From CAWBQO01 sp963790965 (GTDB taxonomy: Bacteria; Bacteroidota; Rhodothermia; Rhodothermales; DASSAV01), in assembly GCA_963790965.1 (NCBI GenBank), contig CAWBQO010000001.1, forward strand, positions 496,001-560,000: DNA of 64,000 nt. The letters are read 5' to 3'. The notes under the pieces were generated by a model that did not search any database, was not told the origin of the DNA, and saw nothing but the letters and a program-made list of their open reading frames with translations. This document shows, piece by piece, positions 27,666 to 36,358 of this stretch. How positions within the stretch are numbered: position 1 is the first letter of the stretch; each line of letters opens with the position of its first letter. The translations under genes were made by a program, and so were the position numbers.

Positions 27666-28241
27666 ATGCCGTACGAGCACCAGCAGCGCGATCTTGAATG
27701 GGCGGAAGCGATTCGATCGGGAGACTCAGCCGCATTCGAACGACTTTTCCGCGCCTATGCGGGGCCACTCTGCGTTTTCGTCGGCCGTACCGTCAGAGAC
27801 CCAGACATCGCCGAGGAGATCATCCAGGATGTGTTCTTCGACATCTGGCGGCGGCAGGCGGAATGGCAGCCGCGCACGAACGTCCGCGCATACCTGTACA
27901 AGTCCGCCCGCAACCGCGCGCTGGACTATCTTGACCACCGGCGCGTGGTTGAGCACTGGCAGGGCCAGGACGGAAGCGGTGAAGAGGACGAATCCGGGCG
28001 GGCCGATGCGGGGCTGCTCCAGCAGGAGCTTGAAGAGGCCGTTGCTCATGCTGTCGAGCAGTTGCCGGAACGGCGAAAGGAAATCTTCCTGCTTACCCGC
28101 CGGCACGACATGACGTACGCGGAGGTCGCCGAGACGCTCGGCATCTCTGTCAACACCGTTGAGACGCAGATGACCCGCGCGTTCCGCGCGCTGCGCAAGA
28201 GCCTCGCCCACCTGAGTCCGTACCTCTCCGCCTTTCTGTAG
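27666..28241 (+). CDS. ECF-type RNA polymerase sigma factor
   Basis: 191 residues, region 2 at about 20-95 (AFERLFRAYAGPL, AEEIIQDVFFDIWRR, NVRAYLYKSARNRALDYL) and region 4 at about 125-180 (LPERRKEIFLLTRRHDMTYA, then a helix-turn-helix ISVNTVETQMTRAFRALRK). The layout, with sigma divergent from a FecR-SusC-SusD operon, is the standard Bacteroidota trans-envelope signalling arrangement. The sigma factor presumably activates the SUS operon when the glycan is present. Confidence 0.94.
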   Translation: MPYEHQQRDLEWAEAIRSGDSAAFERLFRAYAGPLCVFVGRTVRDPDIAEEIIQDVFFDIWRRQAEWQPRTNVRAYLYKSARNRALDYLDHRRVVEHWQGQDGSGEEDESGRADAGLLQQELEEAVAHAVEQLPERRKEIFLLTRRHDMTYAEVAETLGISVNTVETQMTRAFRALRKSLAHLSPYLSAFL

Positions 28242-28403
28242 AGAGCCGCCACGATCCACGACGCTCGCCGCGCCGCGGCGTCGAAGCCCTGCGCGGGAGG
28301 CTGTGGATGAATGGCACGCGGGAGCGGCCGGTTGCATCCCGGCGCTGTGAAAGGAAGATCCCCCCGGCGTTGCCTTTTGTATAAGGCACTGAACACCAGA
28401 CAA

Positions 28404-28443
28404 GCGCCGGTGAACGTCGGAGACTGTCCTCCGGACCCGGCGC
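28404..28443 (+). other. Leader hairpin before the outer-membrane barrel gene
   Basis: GCGCCGG (28404-28410) pairs with CCGGCGC (28437-28443), with an inner CGGAG/CTCCG stem (28418-28422 and 28429-28433). It ends 24 bp before the start codon at 28467. The GGTGA and CTGTCC words look a little like a cobalamin riboswitch core, but the rest of that structure is missing. A role in translation or mRNA stability is possible but unproven. Confidence 0.4.
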
Positions 28444-28466
28444 TCGCCACAGCCCCCGTACCGCAG

Positions 28467-31304
28467 ATGAACCGCGCCTTCTTTCTACTTTTCCTCGCCG
28501 TCTCCATCGCCGCTCCGGCGCTTGCACAAGAGCAGCAGAGGTTTGTCGTCGCCGGACACGTGGTGGACGGGGCCGACGGCTCGCCGCTTCCCGGCGTGAC
28601 AGCCGTGCTCCGCCCGGCCGCAGATACCTCCGCCACGGCGGCGGCAGGGATCACGGGGGCGGACGGCGCTTTTGCGCTTCGTCTGCGCACCCCAGGTTCA
28701 TACTTGCTGCGCTTGTCCTTCGTTGGCATGGCGGCCGCCGAGCAGACGGTCAGCGTTTCAGGCGCGCGCACGGACGTGGGCACGGTCGCTTTGCATGCGT
28801 CCGTTACGGGCCTCGATGAAGTTGTTGTTGAGGACGTGCAGGAGCGTTTTCGGATGAAGGGCGATACGACAGTCTTTAACGCAGACGCCTTCAAGGTGAA
28901 CCAGAACGCGTCGGCGGAAGACCTCGTCGGCAAGATGCCGGGCGTGGTGGTGCAGGACGGACAGGTTCAGGCGCAGGGCGAGCAGGTGCAACGCGTTACG
29001 GTGGACGGCCGCGAGTTCTTCGGAAGCGATCCGACCGTGGCGCTCAAGAACCTTCCCGCCGATGTCATTCAGAGCGTCGAAGTCTTCGACCGCCAGAGCG
29101 ACCAGGCGCAGTTTACGGGCTTTAACGACGGCAACACCGAGAAGACCATCAACATCATCACCCGGACCGGCATGAGTAACGGCCAGTTTGGCAAACTCTA
29201 CGGCGGCTTCGGTGAAGACGAGCGGTACATTGCCGGGGGCAATGCAAACATCTTCGACGGCGATCGGCGCATCTCGATCATCGGCCTCGCCAACAATGTC
29301 AACCAGCAGAACTTCGCCTTCGAAGATCTGCTCGGACTCACGGGCGACACCGGCGGGCGCATGAGGGGCGGCCCGCGCGGCGGCGGCGGCGGACGAGGCG
29401 GAAGGGGAGGGCCGGGCGGCGGCTCTTTCAACCCGCGCGACTTCCTGGTGGGGCAGCAGGGCGGTCTCAGTACCACCACTTCCCTCGGCATGAACTACAG
29501 CGACAAATGGGGCAGTAAGCTCACGCTCAGCGGCAGTTACTTCTTCAACAGAATGGGCAACGCCGACGAGGCCTTGCTGGACCGGCAATACATCCTGCCG
29601 GGCGAGGAGTCGCAGTTCTACGGCTCGACCTCGCAGACGAGCAGCACCAACTTCAACCACCGGCTAAACGCCCGCCTCGAATACCAGTTTGACGCACGCA
29701 ACTCGCTGCTCATCAGGCCGAACTTCAGCTTTCAGGATAACTCGGCGACGGTCTTGCAGAGCGGGCAAACCCTGCTTGGGTCCGGCGCGCTGCTCAACGA
29801 GTCGCTGACGGACTACGTTTCCGATAACGGCGGATTCAGCGGCAGCACGGACATGCTCTTCCGGCACCGGTTTGGCAAACAGGGGCGCACGGTGTCGGCC
29901 AACCTGGAGCTTGGCTTGAACAGTCGCCGCGGCGATGCGGACCAGAACAGCCTCACCTCCGTCTATGACGACCAGGCCGCCGGGCAGGAAACGACGTTCG
30001 ATCAGCAGATCGACAATGAGAACGCCGGGCGGTCGGTGGAGCTGGACGTGGACTACACCGAGCCTTTTGGCGAGGGCAACCAGCTTCGCCTGAGCTATGC
30101 GCCCTCTTACGGCCAAAACGTCTCCGACCGGTTCGCCTATGTGCAGGATCTTACGACCGGTCGGTACTCCATCCTTGATCCCGCCTACTCGAACCAGTTC
30201 GATAATGATATCATTCGGCAGCGAGGCGGCGTGACGCTTCAGCGACGGGTCGAAGACGGCTACAACATCAGCATCGGGGCCGAGGTGCAGAACGAACGGT
30301 TAATCGGAGACCAGACCTACCCGGTTGCTTTTGATCTGGACCGCTCGTTTACCACCATCCTGCCGCAAGCCCGGCTTGGATACGACTTCGGAGACGCGGG
30401 AGACCTGCGGGTCTTCTACCGCACGAGCACGAACACGCCCTCCGTCAGCCAGTTGCAGAACGTGGTCGACGCAACGAACCCCTTGCTGCTCACGAGTGGC
30501 AATCCGGGGCTGAAGCCAAGCTACTCGCACTCGATCAACGCGCGCTTCCGCCGCGGCGACTGGCGGGCCGGACGCATGCTCTTCGGCTTCATCGACGTGA
30601 ACCTGCAGCGGAACGCAATCGGAACGGCCTCCTTTCTGGCGACGCAGGACACGGTCGTCGCAGGCGGTGTGCTGCTGCCTCGTGGATCTCAGTTCTCCTA
30701 CCCCGTCAACCTCAAAGATCGCAGTCTGACCGCGCGCACGTTCTTCGGCATAGGAACCCCGCTGGCGCTCATCAAGAGCAACCTCAACTTGCGAGGAGGG
30801 CTTACCTATTCCCGCACACCGGGACTCGTCAACGGACAAGTGAACCTTGCGGATCAGTACAGCTTTAACGCAGGCCTCACGATTGGCAGCAATATCAGCG
30901 AGAAGGTGGATTTCACCATTTCATATGGCGCGGATTATACGACCGCATCCAACTCCTTCTACACCGCACTCGACGAGAATTACTTTCGGCACGACGCCGG
31001 CTTGCGGCTGAGTTGGCAGCCGGTGGGCGGCTTGGTCGTTGAAAGCAGCGCGACCTACAACGACTACCTAGGCCTCGACGAGGAGACCTACCCCACGACG
31101 CTTCTTCTGAATGCCGGCCTCGGCTACCGCTTCCTGCAACAAGACGCGGCGGAACTGAAGCTCGTGGTGGGCGACCTTCTGAACCAGGAGACCGGCATTC
31201 GCCGCACGATTACGGAAACATACGTTCAGGACAGCCGCTCGAATGTTCTCGGCCGCTACGTCCTCTTAAACCTGAGTTATCGCTTTCGCAATTTCGGCCG
31301 GTAG
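28467..31304 (+). CDS. Outer-membrane beta-barrel protein with carboxypeptidase-regulatory and plug-like domains
   Basis: 945 residues, signal peptide ending at about residue 21 (APALAQ). A carboxypeptidase-regulatory beta-sandwich (about 26-115) is followed by a plug-like region (about 120-235; MPGVVVQDGQVQAQGEQVQ, VDGREFFGSDP) and a long beta-barrel of the OMP_b-brl_3/TonB-receptor type. An unusual Arg/Gly-rich segment lies at about residues 298-323 (RGGGGGRGGRGGPGGG), probably an extracellular or plug loop. There is no SusD partner. It starts 225 bp after the ECF sigma gene and may belong to a separate unit. The cargo is unknown. The ATG at 28467 fits the signal peptide; the frame is open upstream. 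Confidence 0.82.
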   Translation: MNRAFFLLFLAVSIAAPALAQEQQRFVVAGHVVDGADGSPLPGVTAVLRPAADTSATAAAGITGADGAFALRLRTPGSYLLRLSFVGMAAAEQTVSVSGARTDVGTVALHASVTGLDEVVVEDVQERFRMKGDTTVFNADAFKVNQNASAEDLVGKMPGVVVQDGQVQAQGEQVQRVTVDGREFFGSDPTVALKNLPADVIQSVEVFDRQSDQAQFTGFNDGNTEKTINIITRTGMSNGQFGKLYGGFGEDERYIAGGNANIFDGDRRISIIGLANNVNQQNFAFEDLLGLTGDTGGRMRGGPRGGGGGRGGRGGPGGGSFNPRDFLVGQQGGLSTTTSLGMNYSDKWGSKLTLSGSYFFNRMGNADEALLDRQYILPGEESQFYGSTSQTSSTNFNHRLNARLEYQFDARNSLLIRPNFSFQDNSATVLQSGQTLLGSGALLNESLTDYVSDNGGFSGSTDMLFRHRFGKQGRTVSANLELGLNSRRGDADQNSLTSVYDDQAAGQETTFDQQIDNENAGRSVELDVDYTEPFGEGNQLRLSYAPSYGQNVSDRFAYVQDLTTGRYSILDPAYSNQFDNDIIRQRGGVTLQRRVEDGYNISIGAEVQNERLIGDQTYPVAFDLDRSFTTILPQARLGYDFGDAGDLRVFYRTSTNTPSVSQLQNVVDATNPLLLTSGNPGLKPSYSHSINARFRRGDWRAGRMLFGFIDVNLQRNAIGTASFLATQDTVVAGGVLLPRGSQFSYPVNLKDRSLTARTFFGIGTPLALIKSNLNLRGGLTYSRTPGLVNGQVNLADQYSFNAGLTIGSNISEKVDFTISYGADYTTASNSFYTALDENYFRHDAGLRLSWQPVGGLVVESSATYNDYLGLDEETYPTTLLLNAGLGYRFLQQDAAELKLVVGDLLNQETGIRRTITETYVQDSRSNVLGRYVLLNLSYRFRNFGR

Positions 31305-31331
31305 CCCACGCGAGGCCGCCCGGGGAGCGGC

Positions 31332-31832
31332 TCAGTTACCGCGCTTCGTAGTGATGAGCACCACGCCATGAGCGGCTCGCGACCCGTAGATGGCGGCCGA
31401 ACCGGCATCTTTCAGCACGACAATGTTGTCAATGTCCCACGGGTTGATTCCGGGAACGCCGCCGTCCGGGGAGGGGAGCAGCGACACGCCGTCAACGACG
31501 TAGAGGGGCTGATTGTCGCCGTAAAAGGTCGATATACCGCGCACTTGAACCGCGAGGTTGCCGCGCGACGTGCGGTAGACATGCACCCCTGCAATGCGCC
31601 CTTCGATCATTTCCTCAGCGCGGCCGGACGTGATCTGCCGGTCGCCGGCTCTGATCATGCTCACCGCACCGGTTATGGCGTCGGCATCTTGCGTACCATA
31701 CCCGATGTTAACCTGCTCCTTCTCGGGCTTCTCCCGCTGCTCTGCAGGGGCATTCGTGGACGCACATCCCGCCGAAACCAAAAACAGGACGGCTGCAAAC
31801 AACGTGACGAACAGGAATGACAGGCGCTTCAT
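31332..31832 (-). CDS. Lipoprotein consisting only of a TonB-receptor plug domain
   Basis: 166 residues. The lipobox SAGC gives Cys23, then a charged linker (EQREKPEKEQVN) leads to NIGYGTQDADAITGAV, the same type of junction found before SusC plugs. The rest (about 65-166) is a complete SusC-type plug: GRIAGVHVYRTSRGNLAVQV, then PLYVVDGV, then a stop right after GVVLITTKRGN, exactly where a plug normally passes into the barrel. There is no downstream barrel fragment, since the next 27 bp lead into the convergent outer-membrane gene. It is therefore either an independent plug protein or a cleanly truncated receptor; the lipoprotein signal favours the first. The start at 31832 is fixed by the signal. 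Confidence 0.8.
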   Translation of the reverse strand: MKRLSFLFVTLFAAVLFLVSAGCASTNAPAEQREKPEKEQVNIGYGTQDADAITGAVSMIRAGDRQITSGRAEEMIEGRIAGVHVYRTSRGNLAVQVRGISTFYGDNQPLYVVDGVSLLPSPDGGVPGINPWDIDNIVVLKDAGSAAIYGSRAAHGVVLITTKRGN

Positions 31833-31987
31833 GGGCGTACCCTGATTAGGTGAATACTTTGGACGCGGGAACCAAAACAACGTCTCTGTAAAGCATACTT
31901 TTCGCAAGGGGATACGTTCTCTCGCTTGCGGCCACACGACAAATAATCTCAAGCGAGACCGGGCAAGGCCCGGATCCGGCAACTACC

Positions 31988-32731
31988 TCAGGGGGCCTTC
32001 GGAGCCAGAAAGACGGATAGGCCCGGAAGTGCCTCGCGGATGCCCTCTGCCGCCAGACCGGCGACCCGATCTGCGCCAACCGGGTTCAGATGCGTGTTGT
32101 CCTCGATGCCATCCGGATAGTTGGGGTGCTCTCCGGGCGCGAGCTGCAGAAAGAGCTTGCGAGAGGCGTCCGGCCCGGCCTCGCGCAGCAACCGTTCCGT
32201 TTTGCGGTGCATGTCGATCAGCGGCACGTTCAGGCTGTCCGCCACCGCGCGGACGAGGTCGGGATACTCGCCGTGCGTGTCGTAGAATGCCCCCTGCTCG
32301 TCGAAGCGGCGGCGAACAATGGGCGTCATGAGGACCGGGTTGGCACCCCGCTCGCGCACGTCGCGCACGAACCAGGCGAGAAACTGCCGGTAGGCCATGG
32401 GCGGGGTGTAGCGCTCCGGCTTATTTGTGGATTCGTCGTTGTGCCCGAATTGAATGAATACGTAATCGCCCGGCTCTAGGCTGTCAACGATAGCTTGCCA
32501 GCGTCCCTCCTCGATGAACGTGCGGGTGCTCCGGCCGTTCTGCGCGTGGTTCTCGATCCGAACGGAAGTCGAATCAAAGTAGGGCGCGAGGCGCTCGCCC
32601 CACCCGGTTTCCGGCCGCTTCTCTGCGCGCTTCTCCGCCATGGTGGAGTCGCCCGCAAGATAGATGGTTACCGGCCGCTCCGGCTGGAGCGGTCCCGAAA
32701 GGAAGAGTATGAGCAGCAGTAGCGTGCGCAT
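31988..32731 (-). CDS. Rhamnogalacturonan acetylesterase (CE12, SGNH hydrolase)
   Basis: 247 residues. It removes acetyl groups from the rhamnogalacturonan backbone of pectin. A short signal peptide (about 1-18) is followed by the SGNH blocks: LAGDSTMA with Ser29, AQNGRST, FGHNDEST, and a C-terminal DNTHLNP with Asp211 and His214. These are diagnostic of the CE12 family (RhgT/YesT type). It starts 9 bp after the pectin methylesterase stop and is the last gene of the minus-strand pectin operon. A weak CCGGGC/GCCCGG hairpin at 31959-31973 lies 14 bp beyond the stop, without a clear T-run. Confidence 0.9.
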   Translation of the reverse strand: MRTLLLLILFLSGPLQPERPVTIYLAGDSTMAEKRAEKRPETGWGERLAPYFDSTSVRIENHAQNGRSTRTFIEEGRWQAIVDSLEPGDYVFIQFGHNDESTNKPERYTPPMAYRQFLAWFVRDVRERGANPVLMTPIVRRRFDEQGAFYDTHGEYPDLVRAVADSLNVPLIDMHRKTERLLREAGPDASRKLFLQLAPGEHPNYPDGIEDNTHLNPVGADRVAGLAAEGIREALPGLSVFLAPKAP

Positions 32732-32740
32732 GGAAGTCGT

Positions 32741-33754
32741 TCATCGAGCAGGTGAAACAGCGGGTGCGGCGGCGTACCACGAAGAGTCCGCGCCGAACAT
32801 CGCCTGTAAAGTATAACGGGACGCTTCTGCGTCCGTGAGAATCCCGGACCAGGGCACGCGCCCCGCCCGATCTGCGCCCGGCCCGAAGTTGCCGTACTCA
32901 GCGTAGCGAACCGTCCGTTCGGCGGCGGGTCTGGACCAGTTGTGCCACCCGGCGGGATCAATATGCGCGCCGAGTTCGCTGCGGAGGATGGCGGTCCGGG
33001 CAAAGTCGCGCCACGGGCGGCCAAGATACACGCGGTCAACGCCGGGCGCGGACGTAAACTCGCAGTTTATAAAGACAAACCCAAACGGCCCGCCAAGCGG
33101 CGTGGATGCAGCCGTGATGTAGGAGTTCTTTAAGCTGTGAATGCGGCAGCCGACGAACGCAGCCGTGGCCGGGCCGAAGATGAAGTCGGTGGTACCTTCG
33201 ACGTAACAGCCTCTAAAGAGCTGCCGCGCGCCTTCACCCGCGGCGAAGATCGTGTCCTGGTTTCCCTCGAAACGGCAGCGGTCAAACACCACCCGGTCGC
33301 CACTGACAAAGAGGGCAAGGGCTTGTCCCACCGGCCCTGCGTCATTTCGAACGGTGAGGTCGCGCACGCGAATGTCGTTGCCCGAGACGCGGAGCGTGTA
33401 CGACGTAAAGGTGTTGTGCCCGGCCTTGCCGGAATAATCATCCCACACGAGAATCGTCTGGTCCGCTCCCGCGCCTACGACCGTGATTCCGGTCTTCCAC
33501 AGGGGAATGAGCACCTTTTCGCGGTACACGCCGGGCCGAACGAAGATCGTCCACGGAATGGGCGTGTAGTCCCGCACCGCCTCAACGGCGGCCTGAATGG
33601 ACGTGAAGTCGCCCGAGCCGTCAAGCGCAACCACAAAGTGACAGCGCTCTACGCCGGCGGGACACGGCGGCACGGAATACTCTTGCGCGCGGAGTGTTTG
33701 CGCGAGCACCGTGCAGAGAAGCGTGAGCGACAAGAAGAAGGCCCGGACGTTCAT
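32741..33754 (-). CDS. Pectin methylesterase (CE8)
   Basis: 337 residues, signal peptide to about residue 23 (LRAQ). It hydrolyses methyl esters of homogalacturonan, opening it to lyases and polygalacturonase. Right-handed beta-helix with all family residues: GNQDTIF with Asp167 (acid), TDFIFG with Asp190 (nucleophile) and GRPWR with Arg246 and Trp248. It has no T9SS tail, unlike the second CE8 enzyme at 59708-62686, so the two probably act in different places (periplasm versus surface). It starts 13 bp after the GH43 stop. The ATG at 33754 is chosen because it begins the signal peptide. Confidence 0.93.
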   Translation of the reverse strand: MNVRAFFLSLTLLCTVLAQTLRAQEYSVPPCPAGVERCHFVVALDGSGDFTSIQAAVEAVRDYTPIPWTIFVRPGVYREKVLIPLWKTGITVVGAGADQTILVWDDYSGKAGHNTFTSYTLRVSGNDIRVRDLTVRNDAGPVGQALALFVSGDRVVFDRCRFEGNQDTIFAAGEGARQLFRGCYVEGTTDFIFGPATAAFVGCRIHSLKNSYITAASTPLGGPFGFVFINCEFTSAPGVDRVYLGRPWRDFARTAILRSELGAHIDPAGWHNWSRPAAERTVRYAEYGNFGPGADRAGRVPWSGILTDAEASRYTLQAMFGADSSWYAAAPAVSPAR

Positions 33755-33767
33755 AAGCCTTGCCGTG

Positions 33768-35351
33768 CTACTGGATGATAAACTCGTCGAAATCTGCGTA
33801 GCTGCCTTCGGCAGAAGCGCCGCGGGCAAACAGCCCGACCTTCGCGCCTACCCACTTCCCTTCGCGCGCCTGGAACGGCTCGCCTACGGCCGTGAACGGG
33901 CCGTCTGCGTTGCTGTAGAAGAACTGGCTGAGGCCTCCTTCTTGCACCGAAACGCGGAGGCGGACGCTGTCTCCGTCCGGCATCGCAGCCGCGACAATCT
34001 CCTCGCGCGCGCCTTCATCTGCTCGGATGGCGCGGGCCATCACGATCTCCCGTCCGCCGTCCTCGCTGCGGCGCACGCCAACAAAGGCGTAATCGAGGCC
34101 GAACAGGACAAGTCCGGCGGTTGAACCGGCTGCGAGGGCGTCGGAGTCCATCGACGTCGTGGCGGTAAACGAAGGGGCGGGGAGTTTCTGGAGCAGAAGA
34201 TGGGGCGCGGACCACAGGTTCGTACCGCCGTCGAAGATCGGCTGCGTACGGAGCCGGAGCCGGCCGGGCGCGTCCGTCAGCGAGTACCATCCGTCGCGAG
34301 GGTTGCCCTGCCACTGCCATTGTAGCCCGAGGCACGCGCCCTCGAACCCGTCCGACGATTGCGGCTGCATCGAGGGCCACGTTGCGCCCACGCCGGGCTT
34401 TGCGTAGATGCCCACCGGCTGCCCCGTGCCGTCGCCGATGACGGGCCAGTCGTCAATCCAGCGAACCGGCTGCAGGTGGACGATCCGGCCGTAAGGCTGT
34501 CGTTCCTGAAAGTGGATGAACCAGCCGTCGCCGTTTTCCAGTTCCACCAGGCCACCTTGATGCGGCCCGTTGATCTCCGTCGCGCCTTGGGCAAGCACCA
34601 CCCGGTCTTCATACGGCCCGAACGGACTGCGGGAGCGAAGGACCGTTTGCCACCCCTCCGCCACGCCGCCCGCCGGGGCGAAGATGTAGTAGTAGCCGTT
34701 CCGCTTGTAGAACTTTGGCCCCTCGATCGTCCTGTGCGCCGCGTTGCCGTCGAACACGAGGGAGTCGCGCCCCAGGGTCCGCGTGCCGTCGGGTGAGAGC
34801 GGCACCACGTGGAGCACGCTGTTGAACCCGGCGCGGCTCTTCGCGAAGGCGTGGACGAGGTACGCCCGGCCATCGTCGTCCCAGAGCGGCGCGGGGTCGA
34901 TCCAGCCTTTCGCCTCGTGGACGAGCACGGGGTCCTCCCACCGGCCGCGAGGATCGACGGTGCGCACCATGTAGACGCCCCGGTCCGGATCGCCGTAATA
35001 GATGTAGAAGTAGCCGGCGTGGTAGCGAAGGCTCGGTGCCCAGACGCCATTGCCGTGCTGGGGCAGATCGAAGGCGTCCGGCAGCCGCTGCACGGCGTGG
35101 TTGATGATGCGCCAGTTGACGAGATCCCTGGAGTGCAGGATCGGGAGTGCCGGAACACTGCCAAAGGAGGAAGAAGTCATGTAGAAGTCCTCTCCGACGC
35201 GAATCACATCGGGGTCCGAATAGTCGGCGAAGAGGATGGGGTTTCGGTACCGGCCGCCGGCCACATTCGCGTCCCAACCCTGCGCGCGCGCCGGAAGGGC
35301 CGCGCCAAGGAGCAATAGCAACAGGACTGCTCGGGTAGGGAGAAAAGGCAT
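33768..35351 (-). CDS. Glycoside hydrolase family 43 with C-terminal beta-sandwich
   Basis: 527 residues, signal peptide to about residue 24 (PARAQ). The GH43 propeller (about 35-330) shows Asp46 in DYSDPD, Asp152 in GWIDPA and Glu210 in RTIEGP. It is followed by a concanavalin-like domain (about 345-525, DUF1349/xylosidase C-terminal type), an arrangement typical of subfamily 12-like arabinofuranosidases or xylosidases. It likely removes arabinose or xylose from pectin side chains. It starts 4 bp after the esterase stop and precedes CE8 by 13 bp, so it is firmly in the operon. The exact sugar released is not determined. Confidence 0.9.
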   Translation of the reverse strand: MPFLPTRAVLLLLLLGAALPARAQGWDANVAGGRYRNPILFADYSDPDVIRVGEDFYMTSSSFGSVPALPILHSRDLVNWRIINHAVQRLPDAFDLPQHGNGVWAPSLRYHAGYFYIYYGDPDRGVYMVRTVDPRGRWEDPVLVHEAKGWIDPAPLWDDDGRAYLVHAFAKSRAGFNSVLHVVPLSPDGTRTLGRDSLVFDGNAAHRTIEGPKFYKRNGYYYIFAPAGGVAEGWQTVLRSRSPFGPYEDRVVLAQGATEINGPHQGGLVELENGDGWFIHFQERQPYGRIVHLQPVRWIDDWPVIGDGTGQPVGIYAKPGVGATWPSMQPQSSDGFEGACLGLQWQWQGNPRDGWYSLTDAPGRLRLRTQPIFDGGTNLWSAPHLLLQKLPAPSFTATTSMDSDALAAGSTAGLVLFGLDYAFVGVRRSEDGGREIVMARAIRADEGAREEIVAAAMPDGDSVRLRVSVQEGGLSQFFYSNADGPFTAVGEPFQAREGKWVGAKVGLFARGASAEGSYADFDEFIIQ

Positions 35352-35355
35352 GGGG

Positions 35356-36201
35356 TTACTCCGCCGACAGCTGCGCCTGCAGCCAGTAGATGATGGTTTT
35401 CCGAAAGCCGGAATTGAACTGGTCCCAGTCGGCCAGGCGGTGCGGCGCGCCCTCGATCTCGGCGAGGGTGACCGGCACGCCGGCTGCGCGCAAGGTGTCC
35501 GCGAAGGCGCGGGACTGCGCGACCGGGACGCTTCGGTCTTTCGTGCCGTGTATGAGAAGAACCGGCGGTAAGCCCGAGTGTACCGCATGAATGGGCGAAA
35601 CCGCCCTCAGCAGCGCCAGCGATTCGTCCGTGACCTCCTTTGGCCGATCGAGCAGCGCCTGAAGCGACGGGCTGAGACCGCCACGGGCCTCCAGATCCTG
35701 CTCAAAGTCCGTCGGCGGCGCGATTCCGACGAGCGCCTGCACCCTTGCTCCGCGAAGGACCGCCCATGTGGCGAGATGCCCTCCGGCGGAATAGCCGATC
35801 AGGGCGACGCGGCTCGTGTCCCCCGACAACGCCGGTGCCTTGCTCCTTGCAAAGGCCACCGCAGACAGGACATCGTCCACCGGCGCGGGCCAGCGGCTCT
35901 GCGGCGCGAGCCGGTACTCGACGGAGAACCAGACGAATCCCGCCTCTGCGAGCGGCTTAGCAAGGGTTCGGATAGGCCCGCGCCGGTCTCCGCTGGTCCA
36001 GCCGCCTCCGTGCACAAGGATGGCGACCGGGAACGGACCCTTTCCCGCCGGCCGCCCGGCGTCAGCCTGCAAGAGCGTTCCATCCGGACCGGTCCACGCG
36101 AATGTCGCTTCCCGGCTCGACAATGCGCCGTGTTCGGCCGAGCAGCCAGACAGGAGCACGCTCGCAAGCAAAATCAGCAGAACCGGTTGGATTCGCCGCA
36201 T
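35356..36201 (-). CDS. Alpha/beta-hydrolase lipoprotein, probable carbohydrate esterase
   Basis: 281 residues, lipobox LSGC with Cys20. Alpha/beta-hydrolase fold with oxyanion loop HGGGW (64-68), nucleophile Ser138 in GYSAGG, acid Asp221 in GTKDRSVP and base His253 in GAPHRL. This is the BD-FAE/esterase-lipase type often found among polysaccharide esterases. As first gene of the minus-strand operon with CE8 and CE12 it is probably an acetyl- or feruloyl-esterase for pectin, though a general esterase cannot be excluded. The ATG at 36201 is chosen for the lipoprotein signal. Confidence 0.85.
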   Translation of the reverse strand: MRRIQPVLLILLASVLLSGCSAEHGALSSREATFAWTGPDGTLLQADAGRPAGKGPFPVAILVHGGGWTSGDRRGPIRTLAKPLAEAGFVWFSVEYRLAPQSRWPAPVDDVLSAVAFARSKAPALSGDTSRVALIGYSAGGHLATWAVLRGARVQALVGIAPPTDFEQDLEARGGLSPSLQALLDRPKEVTDESLALLRAVSPIHAVHSGLPPVLLIHGTKDRSVPVAQSRAFADTLRAAGVPVTLAEIEGAPHRLADWDQFNSGFRKTIIYWLQAQLSAE

Positions 36202-36358
36202 GGTTTCCGTATTCTTCCGTAACCGGTAAAGTAAAAACCCCGCGGCCACCCGTCGGATGGGAGAGGCACCACTACAATAGGGAGAAGAAAGCGCTTCGTC
36301 AAGGCGGCAGGCTATAAATCGTACGACCAAACTTGCACCCGTTGAGGGCAGAAACCAT
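36202..36358. promoter_or_regulatory. Divergent control region between esterase operon and GH28
   Basis: 157 bp serving both directions. It contains AACCGGTAAAGTAAAAACC at 36221-36239, whose CGGTAAAG core (36224-36231) also occurs on the minus strand before the TonB receptor gene at 39711-39718. It also contains a palindrome AAGCGCTT (36289-36296) inside GAAAGCGCTTC, the centre of a LacI-family-type operator. A similar GAAAGCGCT is found at 39678-39686. These are candidate operators for coordinated control of pectin genes; no regulator gene is in the window. Confidence 0.5.

Noticed and set aside
28330..28466. Possible cobalamin riboswitch before the outer-membrane barrel gene
   Set aside because: Only isolated words (GGTGA, CTGTCC) fit. 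The conserved B12-box order and the remaining stems are absent.
31305..31331. Remnant barrel after the plug-only lipoprotein
   Set aside because: Only 27 bp separate it from the convergent gene, and the plug gene ends in a clean stop. No barrel-like sequence follows in any frame.
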